Positions 8,099-14,909 of a DNA stretch of 22,341 nt are shown piece after piece. The translations under genes were made by a program, and so were the position numbers. Each line of letters opens with the position of its first letter. The first letter of the stretch is position 1. Origin of the DNA: Collinsella sp. (GTDB lineage Bacteria; Actinomycetota; Coriobacteriia; Coriobacteriales; Coriobacteriaceae); assembly GCA_019419645.1 (NCBI GenBank), contig DXZN01000031.1, forward strand, positions 1 through 22,341. Direction: 5' to 3'. The notes under the pieces are model-generated. The model ran no database searches and was not told the origin of the DNA. It saw only the letters and a program-made list of their open reading frames with translations.

Positions 8099-8142
8099 GG
8101 GAGGCACTTGAGTTTTAGGATTCAAGGGTCTCCCTCTTTTTT
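8099..8142 (+). terminator. Intrinsic terminator after rpmA
   Basis: The arms 8099-8111 (GGGAGGCACTTGA) and 8122-8134 (TCAAGGGTCTCCC) pair over 13 positions with one G-U pair and one A-G mismatch. The loop is 10 bases and the stem is followed by TCTTTTTT. This should end most rplU-rpmA transcripts. Because obgE starts only 17 bases after the U-tract, the structure may act as a partial terminator that lowers obgE expression relative to the ribosomal proteins. Confidence 0.88.
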
Positions 8143-8158
8143 GTAGGAGGCGATTCTG

Positions 8159-9646
8159 TTGTCACAGTTCACCGATATCAGCCGCATTAACGTTTGCGGC
8201 GGCGACGGCGGAGCCGGATGCATGTCGTTTAGGCGCGAGGCATTTGTTCCCAAGGGCGGCCCCGATGGCGGCGACGGCGGTCGTGGCGGCAACGTCGTCA
8301 TTCAGGCCGACGCTCAGCTTTCCTCGCTGATCGATTACCGCTTTAAGCATCACTTCCGTGCTGAGCGCGGAACGCATGGCCAGGGCGCTCGTCGCAATGG
8401 TAAGAGCGGCGAGGACCTGATTCTCAAGGTCCCCATGGGCACCGTAGTTCGCGAGCTCGACCCCGAGACGCAGACCCCGATGTTCGAGATTGCCGACCTG
8501 GTGCACGACGGTGAGCGCGTTGTCGTGGCGCCCGGTGGTGCCGGCGGTCTGGGCAACACCCACTTTGTGACGTCAGTGCGTCGCGCTCCGGCCTTTGCCC
8601 AGCTCGGCGAGCCTGCTGAGGAACACTGGATCGAGCTCGAGATGAAGCTTATGGCCGATGCCGCGCTCGTGGGCTTTCCCTCGGTGGGTAAGTCTTCGCT
8701 CATCGCGCGTATGAGTGCCGCCCGTCCCAAGATTGCCGACTATCCGTTTACCACGCTTGTGCCCAACTTGGGCATGGTGCGTGCCGGCGAATATTCTTAC
8801 GTCGTTGCCGATGTCCCCGGTCTTATCGAGGGCGCGAGCGAGGGGCGTGGCCTGGGCCATCAGTTCCTGCGTCATATCGAGCGCACTGCTTTGATTATGC
8901 ATGTCGTTGACATGACGGGCGGGTTTGAGGATCGTGATCCGGTCGAGGACTATCGCATTATTAACCGTGAGCTCGAGCAGTATGGCGCAGAGCTCTCGGA
9001 GCGCCCGCAGATCGTTGTCGCTAATAAGTGCGATGCGCCGGGCACGGCCGACAAGATTGCCGACCTTAAGCGTGCGGCGCTCGACGATGGCCATATGTTC
9101 TTTGCCGTGTCCGCTGTGACGGGTGCCGGTCTCAACACGCTGATGCTTGCCGTGGGCGAGCAGGTGGCTAAGCTTCGCGCCGAGCTGGCGGTCTCTGACG
9201 AGCCGGTCGATCTTCGCGATGATGAGTGGGAGCGTCGCCGCCTCCAGCGCGAGAAGCGGTTCCGTATCGTCCAGGAAGAGCCCGGCGCCTTCCGCGTGGT
9301 CGGCCGCGCCATCGAGCGCATGGTTATCCAGACCGACTGGGAAAACGAGGAAGCCGTCATCTACCTGCAGCATAAGTTTTCCCGCATGGGTGTTGACGAT
9401 GCGCTCGAAAAGGCCGGCTGCCGTGCCGGCGACGAGGTTCGCATTTGCCAGCGCGCCTTTGACTTTGAGGGCGCCGAGGACTTCTCGGATTACGAGGACG
9501 AGCTCGAGGACGGTAGCGAGGACGTCGCCGTCGAGCTCGTTGACGTCGCCGATGATAGCTTGGAGGCTGTCGACGCGGTGGATGCCATTGACGGCACCGA
9601 TGACGCTGCTGCTGCGGAAGACGTTGAGACCCCGGAGGGCGAGTAA
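8159..9646 (+). CDS. obgE: GTPase ObgE/CgtA
   Basis: A 495-residue Obg GTPase, which binds the 50S subunit during assembly and is linked to stress and ppGpp signalling. The glycine-rich Obg fold covers about 1-160 (GGDGGAGCMSFRREAFVPKGG). G motifs are G1 GFPSVGKSS (172-180), G3 DVPG (218-221) and G4 NKCD (289-292). The Obg C-terminal (OCT) domain follows (FRVVGRAIERMVIQTDW), then a very acidic tail of about 55 residues (SDYEDELEDGSEDV onward), as in many actinobacterial and Gram-positive Obg proteins. The start is TTG at 8159, supported by GTAGGAGG at 8143-8150. I see no clear promoter between the upstream terminator and this start, so read-through or a promoter inside rpmA is likely. Confidence 0.96.
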   Translation: MSQFTDISRINVCGGDGGAGCMSFRREAFVPKGGPDGGDGGRGGNVVIQADAQLSSLIDYRFKHHFRAERGTHGQGARRNGKSGEDLILKVPMGTVVRELDPETQTPMFEIADLVHDGERVVVAPGGAGGLGNTHFVTSVRRAPAFAQLGEPAEEHWIELEMKLMADAALVGFPSVGKSSLIARMSAARPKIADYPFTTLVPNLGMVRAGEYSYVVADVPGLIEGASEGRGLGHQFLRHIERTALIMHVVDMTGGFEDRDPVEDYRIINRELEQYGAELSERPQIVVANKCDAPGTADKIADLKRAALDDGHMFFAVSAVTGAGLNTLMLAVGEQVAKLRAELAVSDEPVDLRDDEWERRRLQREKRFRIVQEEPGAFRVVGRAIERMVIQTDWENEEAVIYLQHKFSRMGVDDALEKAGCRAGDEVRICQRAFDFEGAEDFSDYEDELEDGSEDVAVELVDVADDSLEAVDAVDAIDGTDDAAAAEDVETPEGE

Positions 9647-9649
9647 GTC

Positions 9650-10327
9650 ATGTCGCTGCGCGGTGGAATCGGATTGCCTGAACTTCCCATCAAGGATGGG
9701 CACGAGTTTCGGCTTGGCATTATGGGCGGCACCTTTGACCCGATTCATTACGGGCACTTGGTTACTGCCGAGCAGGCGCGTGAGTCCCTTGACTTGGATG
9801 CCGTGCTCTTTATGCCGGCCGGCTCTCCTGCCTTCAAGCTCGACAAACCGGTGACGCCTGCTGAGGACCGTTATGCCATGACGGTCCTCGCGACCGCCGC
9901 GAACCCGGCCTTTTTGGCAAGCCGCTTCGAGATCGATCGTGCCGGTGTCACCTACACAGCCGATACGCTGCGTGCCCTTCGCGAGTTTTACCCGACACAG
10001 GTGAAGCTTTACTTTATTACGGGTGCCGATGCGATTATCGATATTGTGACCTGGCACAATGCAGATGAGATTGCCGAACTGGCAACCTTTATTGCGGCGA
10101 CGCGACCGGGCTTTGATATCGATACTGCTCGCGCGCGAATCAAAGAGTCGGGCCTGCCGTTTGACGTGCGGTATATCCAGATTCCGGCGCTGGCGATTAG
10201 CTCGACCAACATTCGCAAGCGGGTTGCTCGCGGCATGAGCGTGCGCTATCTTACGAGCGAGTCCGTGCTCGGCTATATCCGTAAACGCGGCCTGTATGCC
10301 GATCTTGGGCAAGACGATTTTGATTGA
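9650..10327 (+). CDS. nadD: Nicotinate-nucleotide adenylyltransferase NadD
   Basis: A 225-residue enzyme that joins nicotinate mononucleotide and ATP to form deamido-NAD in NAD synthesis. The nucleotidyltransferase motif GGTFDPIHYGHL is at about residues 26-37 and the second motif ISSTNIRKR at about 184-192. YFITGADAIIDIVTWHNADEI fits the substrate-binding region. The start ATG gives a 20-residue extension before the usual first strand (FRLGIMGG); GGAGGG at 9634-9639 inside the obgE end supports it. It follows obgE by 3 bases. The obgE-nadD-yqeK-rsfS order is widely conserved. Confidence 0.95.
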   Translation: MSLRGGIGLPELPIKDGHEFRLGIMGGTFDPIHYGHLVTAEQARESLDLDAVLFMPAGSPAFKLDKPVTPAEDRYAMTVLATAANPAFLASRFEIDRAGVTYTADTLRALREFYPTQVKLYFITGADAIIDIVTWHNADEIAELATFIAATRPGFDIDTARARIKESGLPFDVRYIQIPALAISSTNIRKRVARGMSVRYLTSESVLGYIRKRGLYADLGQDDFD

Positions 10328-10339
10328 TGGGGGAGAACG

Positions 10340-10948
10340 TTGTCGGTAGAAGATCAGTTTGAGGGCGACGAACGCGCGCTCTTGACGCGTATCCACGAGT
10401 TGCTCGATGTGCGCATGAAGGATAAGCGTAAGCGTTACGTGCATTCGCTCGGGGTTGCCGAGACTGCGCTGCACCTAGCCGAGGTGTACGGTGTCGACCG
10501 CTTTGATGCCGCTGCCGCCGGCCTGATCCATGACTGGGATAAGGTGCTCTCCGACGACGAGCTGGTCACGCGCGCTCTGCATTACGGCATTAAGATTGCC
10601 GGCTCTCCGTCTGCCGCGACGCCGCTTTTGCATGGCCCGGTTGCCGCCTATGAGCTTCCGCAGCTTTTTCCCGAGCTGTCGCCGGCGGTCTTTCAGGCTG
10701 TCGACCGTCACACCGTGGGCGCTTGCGACATGACGCCGCTCGATATGGTGGTCTTTGTGGCCGATGCCATCGAACCCAACCGCCACGGCGATTATGCCCA
10801 TGCGCTGCGCAAGATGGTGGGGAAGTCCTCGCTCGACGAGTTGTTCTTCTCCTGTTTTGCGCAGGGTCTGGTCTATGTGATCCAGACCGGGCGTTATCTT
10901 TATCCCACGGCTATTACGATTTACAACCATTACGCCCAGCTGCGCTAG
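10340..10948 (+). CDS. yqeK: HD-domain Ap4A hydrolase YqeK
   Basis: A 202-residue HD-superfamily protein of the YqeK type, which hydrolyses diadenosine tetraphosphate symmetrically to ADP. Metal ligands are visible as H35 (KRYVHSLGVAETALHLA) and H64-D65 (AGLIHDWDK), with later conserved histidines in LLHGPVAA and DRHTVG, and an Asp in FVADAIEPNR. The start is TTG at 10340 behind GGGGGAG at 10329-10335. It sits between nadD and rsfS, as in most bacteria with this gene. Length matches the family. Confidence 0.93.
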   Translation: MSVEDQFEGDERALLTRIHELLDVRMKDKRKRYVHSLGVAETALHLAEVYGVDRFDAAAAGLIHDWDKVLSDDELVTRALHYGIKIAGSPSAATPLLHGPVAAYELPQLFPELSPAVFQAVDRHTVGACDMTPLDMVVFVADAIEPNRHGDYAHALRKMVGKSSLDELFFSCFAQGLVYVIQTGRYLYPTAITIYNHYAQLR

Positions 10949-10975
10949 CTCGGGCTGTCTAGAAAGAGGTATTCC

Positions 10976-11431
10976 ATGGCCGACGAGACCATGACCGACG
11001 AGCAGATTCTTGAAGGTGTGGAGCACAAGAGTTTCGCTGCCACGTCCGACCGCACTGCCGCCTCGCTGTCCGCGAGCGGTGTCGCCGCCGAGGATGTCGC
11101 CCGCGCCGCCGCGCAGGCCGCCTACGACAAGAAAGGCGAGGACGTTCAGGTGCTCGACCTGACTGAGCTTTCCGATGTGTGCGACTACTTTGTCCTCGCT
11201 ACCGGCACCAACAACCGCCAGGTCGATTCGATTGTCGACGAGATTGAGGAGAAGGTCGCCGAGGCTTGCGGCGAGCACCCGTTTTCCATCGAGGGCCGCG
11301 AGCAGAAGACCTGGATGCTCATGGACTACGGTTCGGTTGTCGTCCACGTCTTCACTCCCGAGGCGCGCGAGTTCTACCGCCTCGAAAAGCTCTGGGGCGA
11401 CGCCCCCCAGCTTCCCCTCGACCTCCTCTAG
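10976..11431 (+). CDS. rsfS: Ribosomal silencing factor RsfS
   Basis: A 151-residue RsfS/Iojap protein, which binds L14 on the 50S subunit and blocks joining with 30S in starvation. The core begins near residue 41 and contains LDLTELSDVCDYFVLATGTN and GREQKTWMLMDYGSVVVHVFTPEAREFYRLEKLWGDAP, the family's most conserved block. The first 40 residues are an extension rich in Ala, Asp and Glu, not part of the usual fold. The start ATG follows AGAGG at 10965-10969. It is the last gene of the obgE unit; a strong terminator follows after 45 bases. Confidence 0.94.
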   Translation: MADETMTDEQILEGVEHKSFAATSDRTAASLSASGVAAEDVARAAAQAAYDKKGEDVQVLDLTELSDVCDYFVLATGTNNRQVDSIVDEIEEKVAEACGEHPFSIEGREQKTWMLMDYGSVVVHVFTPEAREFYRLEKLWGDAPQLPLDLL

Positions 11432-11476
11432 TAGCTCATTTGGGACGGGGCTTTTTTAGCTACCCTCTGCCGTATG

Positions 11477-11517
11477 CCGGGCAGTTGCACTACTTGCAGC
11501 TGCCCGGTTTTCTTTTT
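11477..11517 (+). terminator. Intrinsic terminator after rsfS
   Basis: The arms 11477-11489 (CCGGGCAGTTGCA) and 11495-11507 (TGCAGCTGCCCGG) form a 13-bp stem with a single wobble pair and a 5-base loop, followed by TTTTCTTTTT. It ends the obgE-nadD-yqeK-rsfS transcript and lies between that unit and the convergent dinB gene. The minus strand has no U-tract directly after the stem, so dinB termination here would be weak. Confidence 0.9.
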
Positions 11518-11527
11518 GCCATAGGGA

Positions 11528-12781
11528 CTAATCGTTGAAGCGGGATTGGCGGCCGAAGGAGAGAGCGGTGTCGCCGAACTTGTCTCGGACGGCGTCGATG
11601 GCGACCGAGAGGTCGCGACGGTCGCTGGATTGGGCTCCGCGGTCGTCGATTTCGCAGAACAGGTCGGTCTGGATACCGCCCTGATGGTCGAAGTCGCTCA
11701 TGCCGACGCCCGCCAGGCGCACATGCATCCCTTCCTGCCAGATGTTGTCGAGCAGTTCGAGCGCCACCGCCACGAAGATGTTCTCATCGTCGGTCGGATG
11801 GGGCAGCCGGCGCTGTGCCGAGCGACCGCTTCCATACGAATACTTGAGTTTGAGCGTCACCGTGGCGCCCGTTAGTCCCTGACGGCGCAGACGGCGTCCC
11901 ACTGACTCTCCCAATAGCGCAATCGCCGCTTCGATGTCCCCACGCTCAGTTAAATCTTTCGCAAAGGTGCGTTCATTGCTGACCGACTTGACCTCGCGCT
12001 CTTCATCGAGGCTCGTGACTTCGGAGAGTTCGAGTCCCAGCGCACGCTGGCGCATGCGTTCGCCGTTGACGCCAAAAATAGAGGCCAAGGTGGATTTCGG
12101 TGCGCGGGATAGCTCGCCGAGCGTGTAGATGCGCATGCGGCGCAGTCGCTCTTCTGCCGAGCGCCCGATGCCGCTCATGGCAGATACCGGCAGCGCTGCC
12201 AAAAAGCGCTGCTCGGTTCCAGGGCGCACGATGGTCAGCCCAAATGGCTTGTCCCGCTCGCTTGCGATCTTTGCGACCGTCTTGTTACAGCCCACGCCAA
12301 TGGAGCAGGTTACCCCCAGCGCCGCCACGCGGTCGCTTATACGCCGCGCAATCAGCAACGGGTCCTCGGGTGCAAAGCGACCTGGCGTGATATCGATAAA
12401 GGCCTCGTCGATGGATACGCGCTCTACGCGCGGGGTCTCGTCGGCGAGAATCGCCATGACCTGTGCGCTGACCTCGTGGTAGCGATCGAAATGCCCATGC
12501 GTCCAAATGGCCTGCGGACAGAGGCGCCGTGCCTCGGCCGAGGGCATGGCGGAGTGCACGCCAAAGCGACGTGCTTCATACGAACACGTGGACACGACGC
12601 CGCGCGAATCGGCGTCTCCGCCCACGATGAGCGGCTTGCCGCGCCACTCGGGATGATCGAGCATCTCCACGCTCGCAAAAAACGCATCGAGATCCATGAG
12701 GCCCACCGCCGGACCCGTCCAGGGAGGCGGCGTGACGCCCGCAGCATCTTCATAACCGTATGTATGTTCGCGTCTTTTCAT
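11528..12781 (-). CDS. dinB: DNA polymerase IV (Y-family)
   Basis: A 417-residue Y-family translesion polymerase. Catalytic carboxylates are D30 (GLMDLDAFFASVE) and D125-E126 (RVSIDEAFIDI). The fingers motif SYEARRFGVHSAMP is at 67-80 and the helix-hairpin-helix of the thumb near AMSGIGRSAEERL (201-213). The little-finger domain follows. An internal QTDLF at 371-375 fits the beta-clamp-binding consensus QxxLF, although it is not at the extreme C-terminus. It is the only gene on the minus strand here, convergent with rsfS and divergent from rpsP. There is no Shine-Dalgarno before the ATG; instead TATACT lies 6 bases upstream, suggesting a leaderless message. Confidence 0.95.
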   Translation of the reverse strand: MKRREHTYGYEDAAGVTPPPWTGPAVGLMDLDAFFASVEMLDHPEWRGKPLIVGGDADSRGVVSTCSYEARRFGVHSAMPSAEARRLCPQAIWTHGHFDRYHEVSAQVMAILADETPRVERVSIDEAFIDITPGRFAPEDPLLIARRISDRVAALGVTCSIGVGCNKTVAKIASERDKPFGLTIVRPGTEQRFLAALPVSAMSGIGRSAEERLRRMRIYTLGELSRAPKSTLASIFGVNGERMRQRALGLELSEVTSLDEEREVKSVSNERTFAKDLTERGDIEAAIALLGESVGRRLRRQGLTGATVTLKLKYSYGSGRSAQRRLPHPTDDENIFVAVALELLDNIWQEGMHVRLAGVGMSDFDHQGGIQTDLFCEIDDRGAQSSDRRDLSVAIDAVRDKFGDTALSFGRQSRFND

Positions 12782-12787
12782 GGCATG

Positions 12788-12793
12788 AGTATA
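12788..12793 (-). promoter_or_regulatory. Candidate -10 box for a leaderless dinB transcript
   Basis: On the minus strand TATACT is followed by exactly 6 bases and then ATG, so transcription would start at the A of the start codon. No good -35 hexamer is visible at 16-18 bases. Leaderless genes with this geometry are common in actinobacteria. The absence of a Shine-Dalgarno before this ATG supports the reading. Confidence 0.45.
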
Positions 12794-12897
12794 CCGCGCA
12801 GCTCATGTGGGGTGCGTGTATGTGCTTGCAAATCGAGAATTCTTGTCTAAGATATGGATTTGCCTTCGACTATACCGAAGAAGTTGGTCTCACGGAC

Positions 12898-12926
12898 TTC
12901 ACCTGCCCGCGTCGATGGCGTATTAT
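12898..12926 (+). promoter_or_regulatory. Promoter of the rpsP operon
   Basis: TTCACC at 12898-12903 and TATTAT at 12921-12926 with a 17-base spacer; the -10 box matches 5 of 6 and the -35 box 4 of 6. Transcription would begin near 12933, leaving a leader of about 50 bases. Confidence 0.6.
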
Positions 12927-12948
12927 GTTCAACTGTTTGTTTGTAGTT

Positions 12949-12963
12949 GCAGCCTAAAGCTGC
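12949..12963 (+). promoter_or_regulatory. Hairpin in the rpsP leader
   Basis: GCAGC-CTAAA-GCTGC forms a perfect 5-bp stem, 7 bases before the Shine-Dalgarno of rpsP. It is too short to act as a terminator and has no U-tract. It could be a protein-binding element for feedback control, but nothing beyond the symmetry supports that. Confidence 0.35.
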
Positions 12964-12982
12964 TTGGTTGGAGGAGTTTCCT

Positions 12983-13324
12983 TTGGCAGTCAAGATTCGC
13001 CTTGCTCGTCACGGCGCTAAGAAGCGTCCGTACTACCGTGTCGTCGTCGCCGATTCCCGCGCCCCGCGTGACGGTCGTATCATCGAGGAGGTCGGCCGCT
13101 ACAACCCGATGACCGCCCCCAAGACCATCAACCTCGATCTCGAGAAGATCGCCGACTGGCAGTCCAAGGGCGCTCAGCTCACCGACGCTGTCGCTGCTCT
13201 GGTCAAGGCCGCCAACGAGGGCGAGAAGACCGAGACCGTCGTCAAGAAGTCCAAGAAGCAGCTCGCCAAAGAGGCCGAGGCCGCTAAGGCTGCCGCTGAG
13301 GCCGCTGAGGGCGCCGAGGAGTAA
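12983..13324 (+). CDS. rpsP: 30S ribosomal protein S16
   Basis: S16 stabilises the 5' domain of 16S rRNA. The start is TTG at 12983, chosen because it gives the standard N-terminus MAVKIRLARHGAKKRPYYRV and lies 6 bases after GGAGGAG (12970-12976); an earlier in-frame ATG at 12947 would add an atypical 12-residue leader. The core VVADSRAPRDGRIIEEVGRYNP is clear. The 113-residue product is longer than the ~80-90 of many S16 proteins, with a Lys-rich then Ala/Glu-rich tail (about 90-113), a feature shared with other actinobacteria. It heads the rpsP-khpA-rimM-trmD-lepB unit. Confidence 0.97.
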   Translation: MAVKIRLARHGAKKRPYYRVVVADSRAPRDGRIIEEVGRYNPMTAPKTINLDLEKIADWQSKGAQLTDAVAALVKAANEGEKTETVVKKSKKQLAKEAEAAKAAAEAAEGAEE

Positions 13325-13327
13325 ATC

Positions 13328-13612
13328 GTGCCTGAGGTTGACGCTGCACAGCTCGAGGGTGAGGCAATGCTCTCAGATCGCATCGCCGATCTCGTCGAAT
13401 ATCTCGTTGTTCAGATCGTCGACGACCCGGATTCCGTGAGCCTTGAGGTCATCGACGGTGACGACGCCTCCACGATTGAGGTTTCGGTTGCCGAGGATGA
13501 CGTCGCTAAGGTCATCGGCCGTCGTGGCCGTACCATCAAGGCCATTCGCACGCTCGCCCGTGCACTGGCCGCTCGCCTCGACACTGCAGTCGAGGTAGAG
13601 GTTCTGGGCTAG
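13328..13612 (+). CDS. khpA: KH-domain RNA-binding protein KhpA
   Basis: A 94-residue single-KH-domain protein. The KH GxxG loop is in VAKVIGRRGRTIKAIRTLA, preceded by IADLVEYLVVQIVDDPDSV typical of KhpA. In other bacteria KhpA partners with KhpB to bind RNAs and affects cell size and division. The GTG start at 13328 follows GAGGAG at the end of rpsP at a spacing of 6. An ATG at 13367 would give an 81-residue protein closer to the usual length, so the true start is uncertain. It lies between rpsP and rimM, the usual location. Confidence 0.9.
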   Translation: MPEVDAAQLEGEAMLSDRIADLVEYLVVQIVDDPDSVSLEVIDGDDASTIEVSVAEDDVAKVIGRRGRTIKAIRTLARALAARLDTAVEVEVLG

Positions 13613-13625
13613 GACCTTGAGGTCC
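13612..13625 (+). promoter_or_regulatory. Hairpin enclosing the rimM start codon
   Basis: GGACC-TTGA-GGTCC is a perfect 5-bp inverted repeat whose 4-base loop contains the TTG start codon of rimM (13617-13619). The left arm includes the only AGGA available as a Shine-Dalgarno and begins in the khpA stop codon TAG. Ribosomes finishing khpA would open it, so rimM translation may depend on khpA translation. Confidence 0.45.
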
Positions 13626-14138
13626 CAGTACAAAAACATCGCCCGTGTGGTCAAGCCGCACGGAAGGAAGGGGGAGGTCCTCGCGCAGCCGCTGCGGGGG
13701 CTTCCTTCTGTATTGACGCCGGGTATGCGCGTCGCCTTGACGCCGCCGGCGCTCAAGCGCGACCGTTTTTGCACTGTCGTATCCGTCAACGATACGGGCG
13801 ATGGCGATCTGGTCTCGTTTGAGGGCATTGACGACTTGACGGCCGCCGAGGGCATCACCGGATGCTACGTGCTGGCAGACCGTGACGATTTTGAGCTCGA
13901 TTCGCTCGACGCCGCCTATACCGACCTGATGGGTCGCGAGGTGGTCGACGAGCGCTTTGGCTCGCTCGGCACGATCGTCGAGATCATGTCGACGCCCGCC
14001 AACGATGTTTGGGTTGTCGAGGGCGATCGGTACGGCGAGGTGCTGATTCCCGTGATCGAGCAGGTTGTGCTCGATCTTCCCGATCAGGGGACAATTTCCG
14101 TCCGCGTTATGGACGGTTTGATCGATATGGACAAGTAG
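13617..14138 (+). CDS. rimM: 16S rRNA processing protein RimM
   Basis: A 173-residue assembly factor that binds S19 and helps mature the 30S head. The N-terminal beta-barrel begins IARVVKPHGRKGEV; GIDDLTAAEGITGCYVLA is the conserved central motif; the PRC-barrel half includes DLMGREVVD, GTIVEIMSTPANDVWVV, VLIPVIEQVV and the terminal MDGLIDMD. TTG at 13617 is the only start codon that keeps the conserved N-terminus, but its Shine-Dalgarno is poor (AGGA only 2 bases away) and lies in a hairpin. The gene is 4 bases from khpA and 10 from trmD. Confidence 0.93.
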   Translation: MRSQYKNIARVVKPHGRKGEVLAQPLRGLPSVLTPGMRVALTPPALKRDRFCTVVSVNDTGDGDLVSFEGIDDLTAAEGITGCYVLADRDDFELDSLDAAYTDLMGREVVDERFGSLGTIVEIMSTPANDVWVVEGDRYGEVLIPVIEQVVLDLPDQGTISVRVMDGLIDMDK

Positions 14139-14148
14139 GGAGGATAAC

Positions 14149-14907
14149 ATGCTGATCGAGACCCTTTCGGTCTTTCCCGAGATGTTTGAGCCCGTCATGT
14201 CCACATCGATCTTGGGTCGCGCCCGCAAGGCCGGCCTTTTTGATTTTAAGGCCTATAACCTGCGTGACTGGACGCACGACCGCCATCGTACCGTTGATGA
14301 CGAGCCGTATGGCGGCGGGCAGGGCATGCTCATGAAGGTCGAGCCCATCGCCGAGGCCATCGAGGCTATTAGCTCCGAGGGTCCCAAGCCCACCTTGGTG
14401 TTCTTTACGCCCTGCGGCGAACCCTTTACGCAGCATGTGGCCGAGCGCTTGCTCAAAAGCGAGCGTCTGCTGTTTGTCTGCAGCCGCTACGAGGGCGTCG
14501 ACGAGCGCGCGTATGCGTATGCCGACGAGCGCCTGTCGATCGGCGACTACGTGCTCACGGGCGGCGAGCTTCCCGCTATGGTCGTTGCCGATGCCGTCGT
14601 GCGCTTGATTCCCGGCGCCCTTGGCGACGAGATGAGCAACGTCGATGAGTCGTTCTCGACTACCGAGGACGGTGGCCTGCTCGAGTACGCGCAGTACACC
14701 CGCCCCGCCGAGTTCAACGGCGAGGGCGTGCCGCCGGTACTCGTGAGTGGCGATCACGCCAAAGTTGACGCTTGGCGCCGCAAGAATGCCATCGAGCGCA
14801 CCTGCCGCTGGCGTCCCGACCTGATCGAGACGGCGCGGCTTACGCCCGAGGAGCGCGCATACGCGCAGGACATCCTGGACGCATCGTATTCGCAGAGCGA
14901 GGAGTGA
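14149..14907 (+). CDS. trmD: tRNA (guanine37-N1)-methyltransferase TrmD
   Basis: A 252-residue SPOUT methyltransferase that makes m1G37 in tRNAs to prevent frameshifting. Visible motifs: PYGGGQGM (53-60), CSRYEGVDER (111-120) and SIGDYVLTGGELPAM (130-143) forming the trefoil-knot SAM site. The catalytic loop, normally ...EDSF...GLL..P.YTRP, reads NVDESFSTTEDGGLLEYAQYTRP: Glu167 occupies the place of the usual Asp before Ser-Phe, the loop is a few residues longer and the Pro is Ala. The start ATG follows GGGAGG. The next gene is lepB rather than the often-seen rplS. Confidence 0.95.
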   Translation: MLIETLSVFPEMFEPVMSTSILGRARKAGLFDFKAYNLRDWTHDRHRTVDDEPYGGGQGMLMKVEPIAEAIEAISSEGPKPTLVFFTPCGEPFTQHVAERLLKSERLLFVCSRYEGVDERAYAYADERLSIGDYVLTGGELPAMVVADAVVRLIPGALGDEMSNVDESFSTTEDGGLLEYAQYTRPAEFNGEGVPPVLVSGDHAKVDAWRRKNAIERTCRWRPDLIETARLTPEERAYAQDILDASYSQSEE

Positions 14908-14909
14908 GA

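Larger units (their letters stand above)
12782..12982. other. Divergent intergenic region dinB/rpsP
   Basis: About 200 bases, AT-richer than the genes around it. It holds the dinB -10 box, the rpsP promoter, a weaker possible pair TTGCAA/TAAGAT around 12827-12854, a small inverted repeat CTTCG...CGAAG around 12864-12880, and a hairpin in the rpsP leader. No small gene or RNA is recognisable. Confidence 0.5.

Noticed and set aside
14772..14909. N-terminal extension of lepB from ATG 14772
   Set aside because: It lies entirely within trmD; the signal peptidase fold starts with the membrane helix after 14910, where a Shine-Dalgarno is present.
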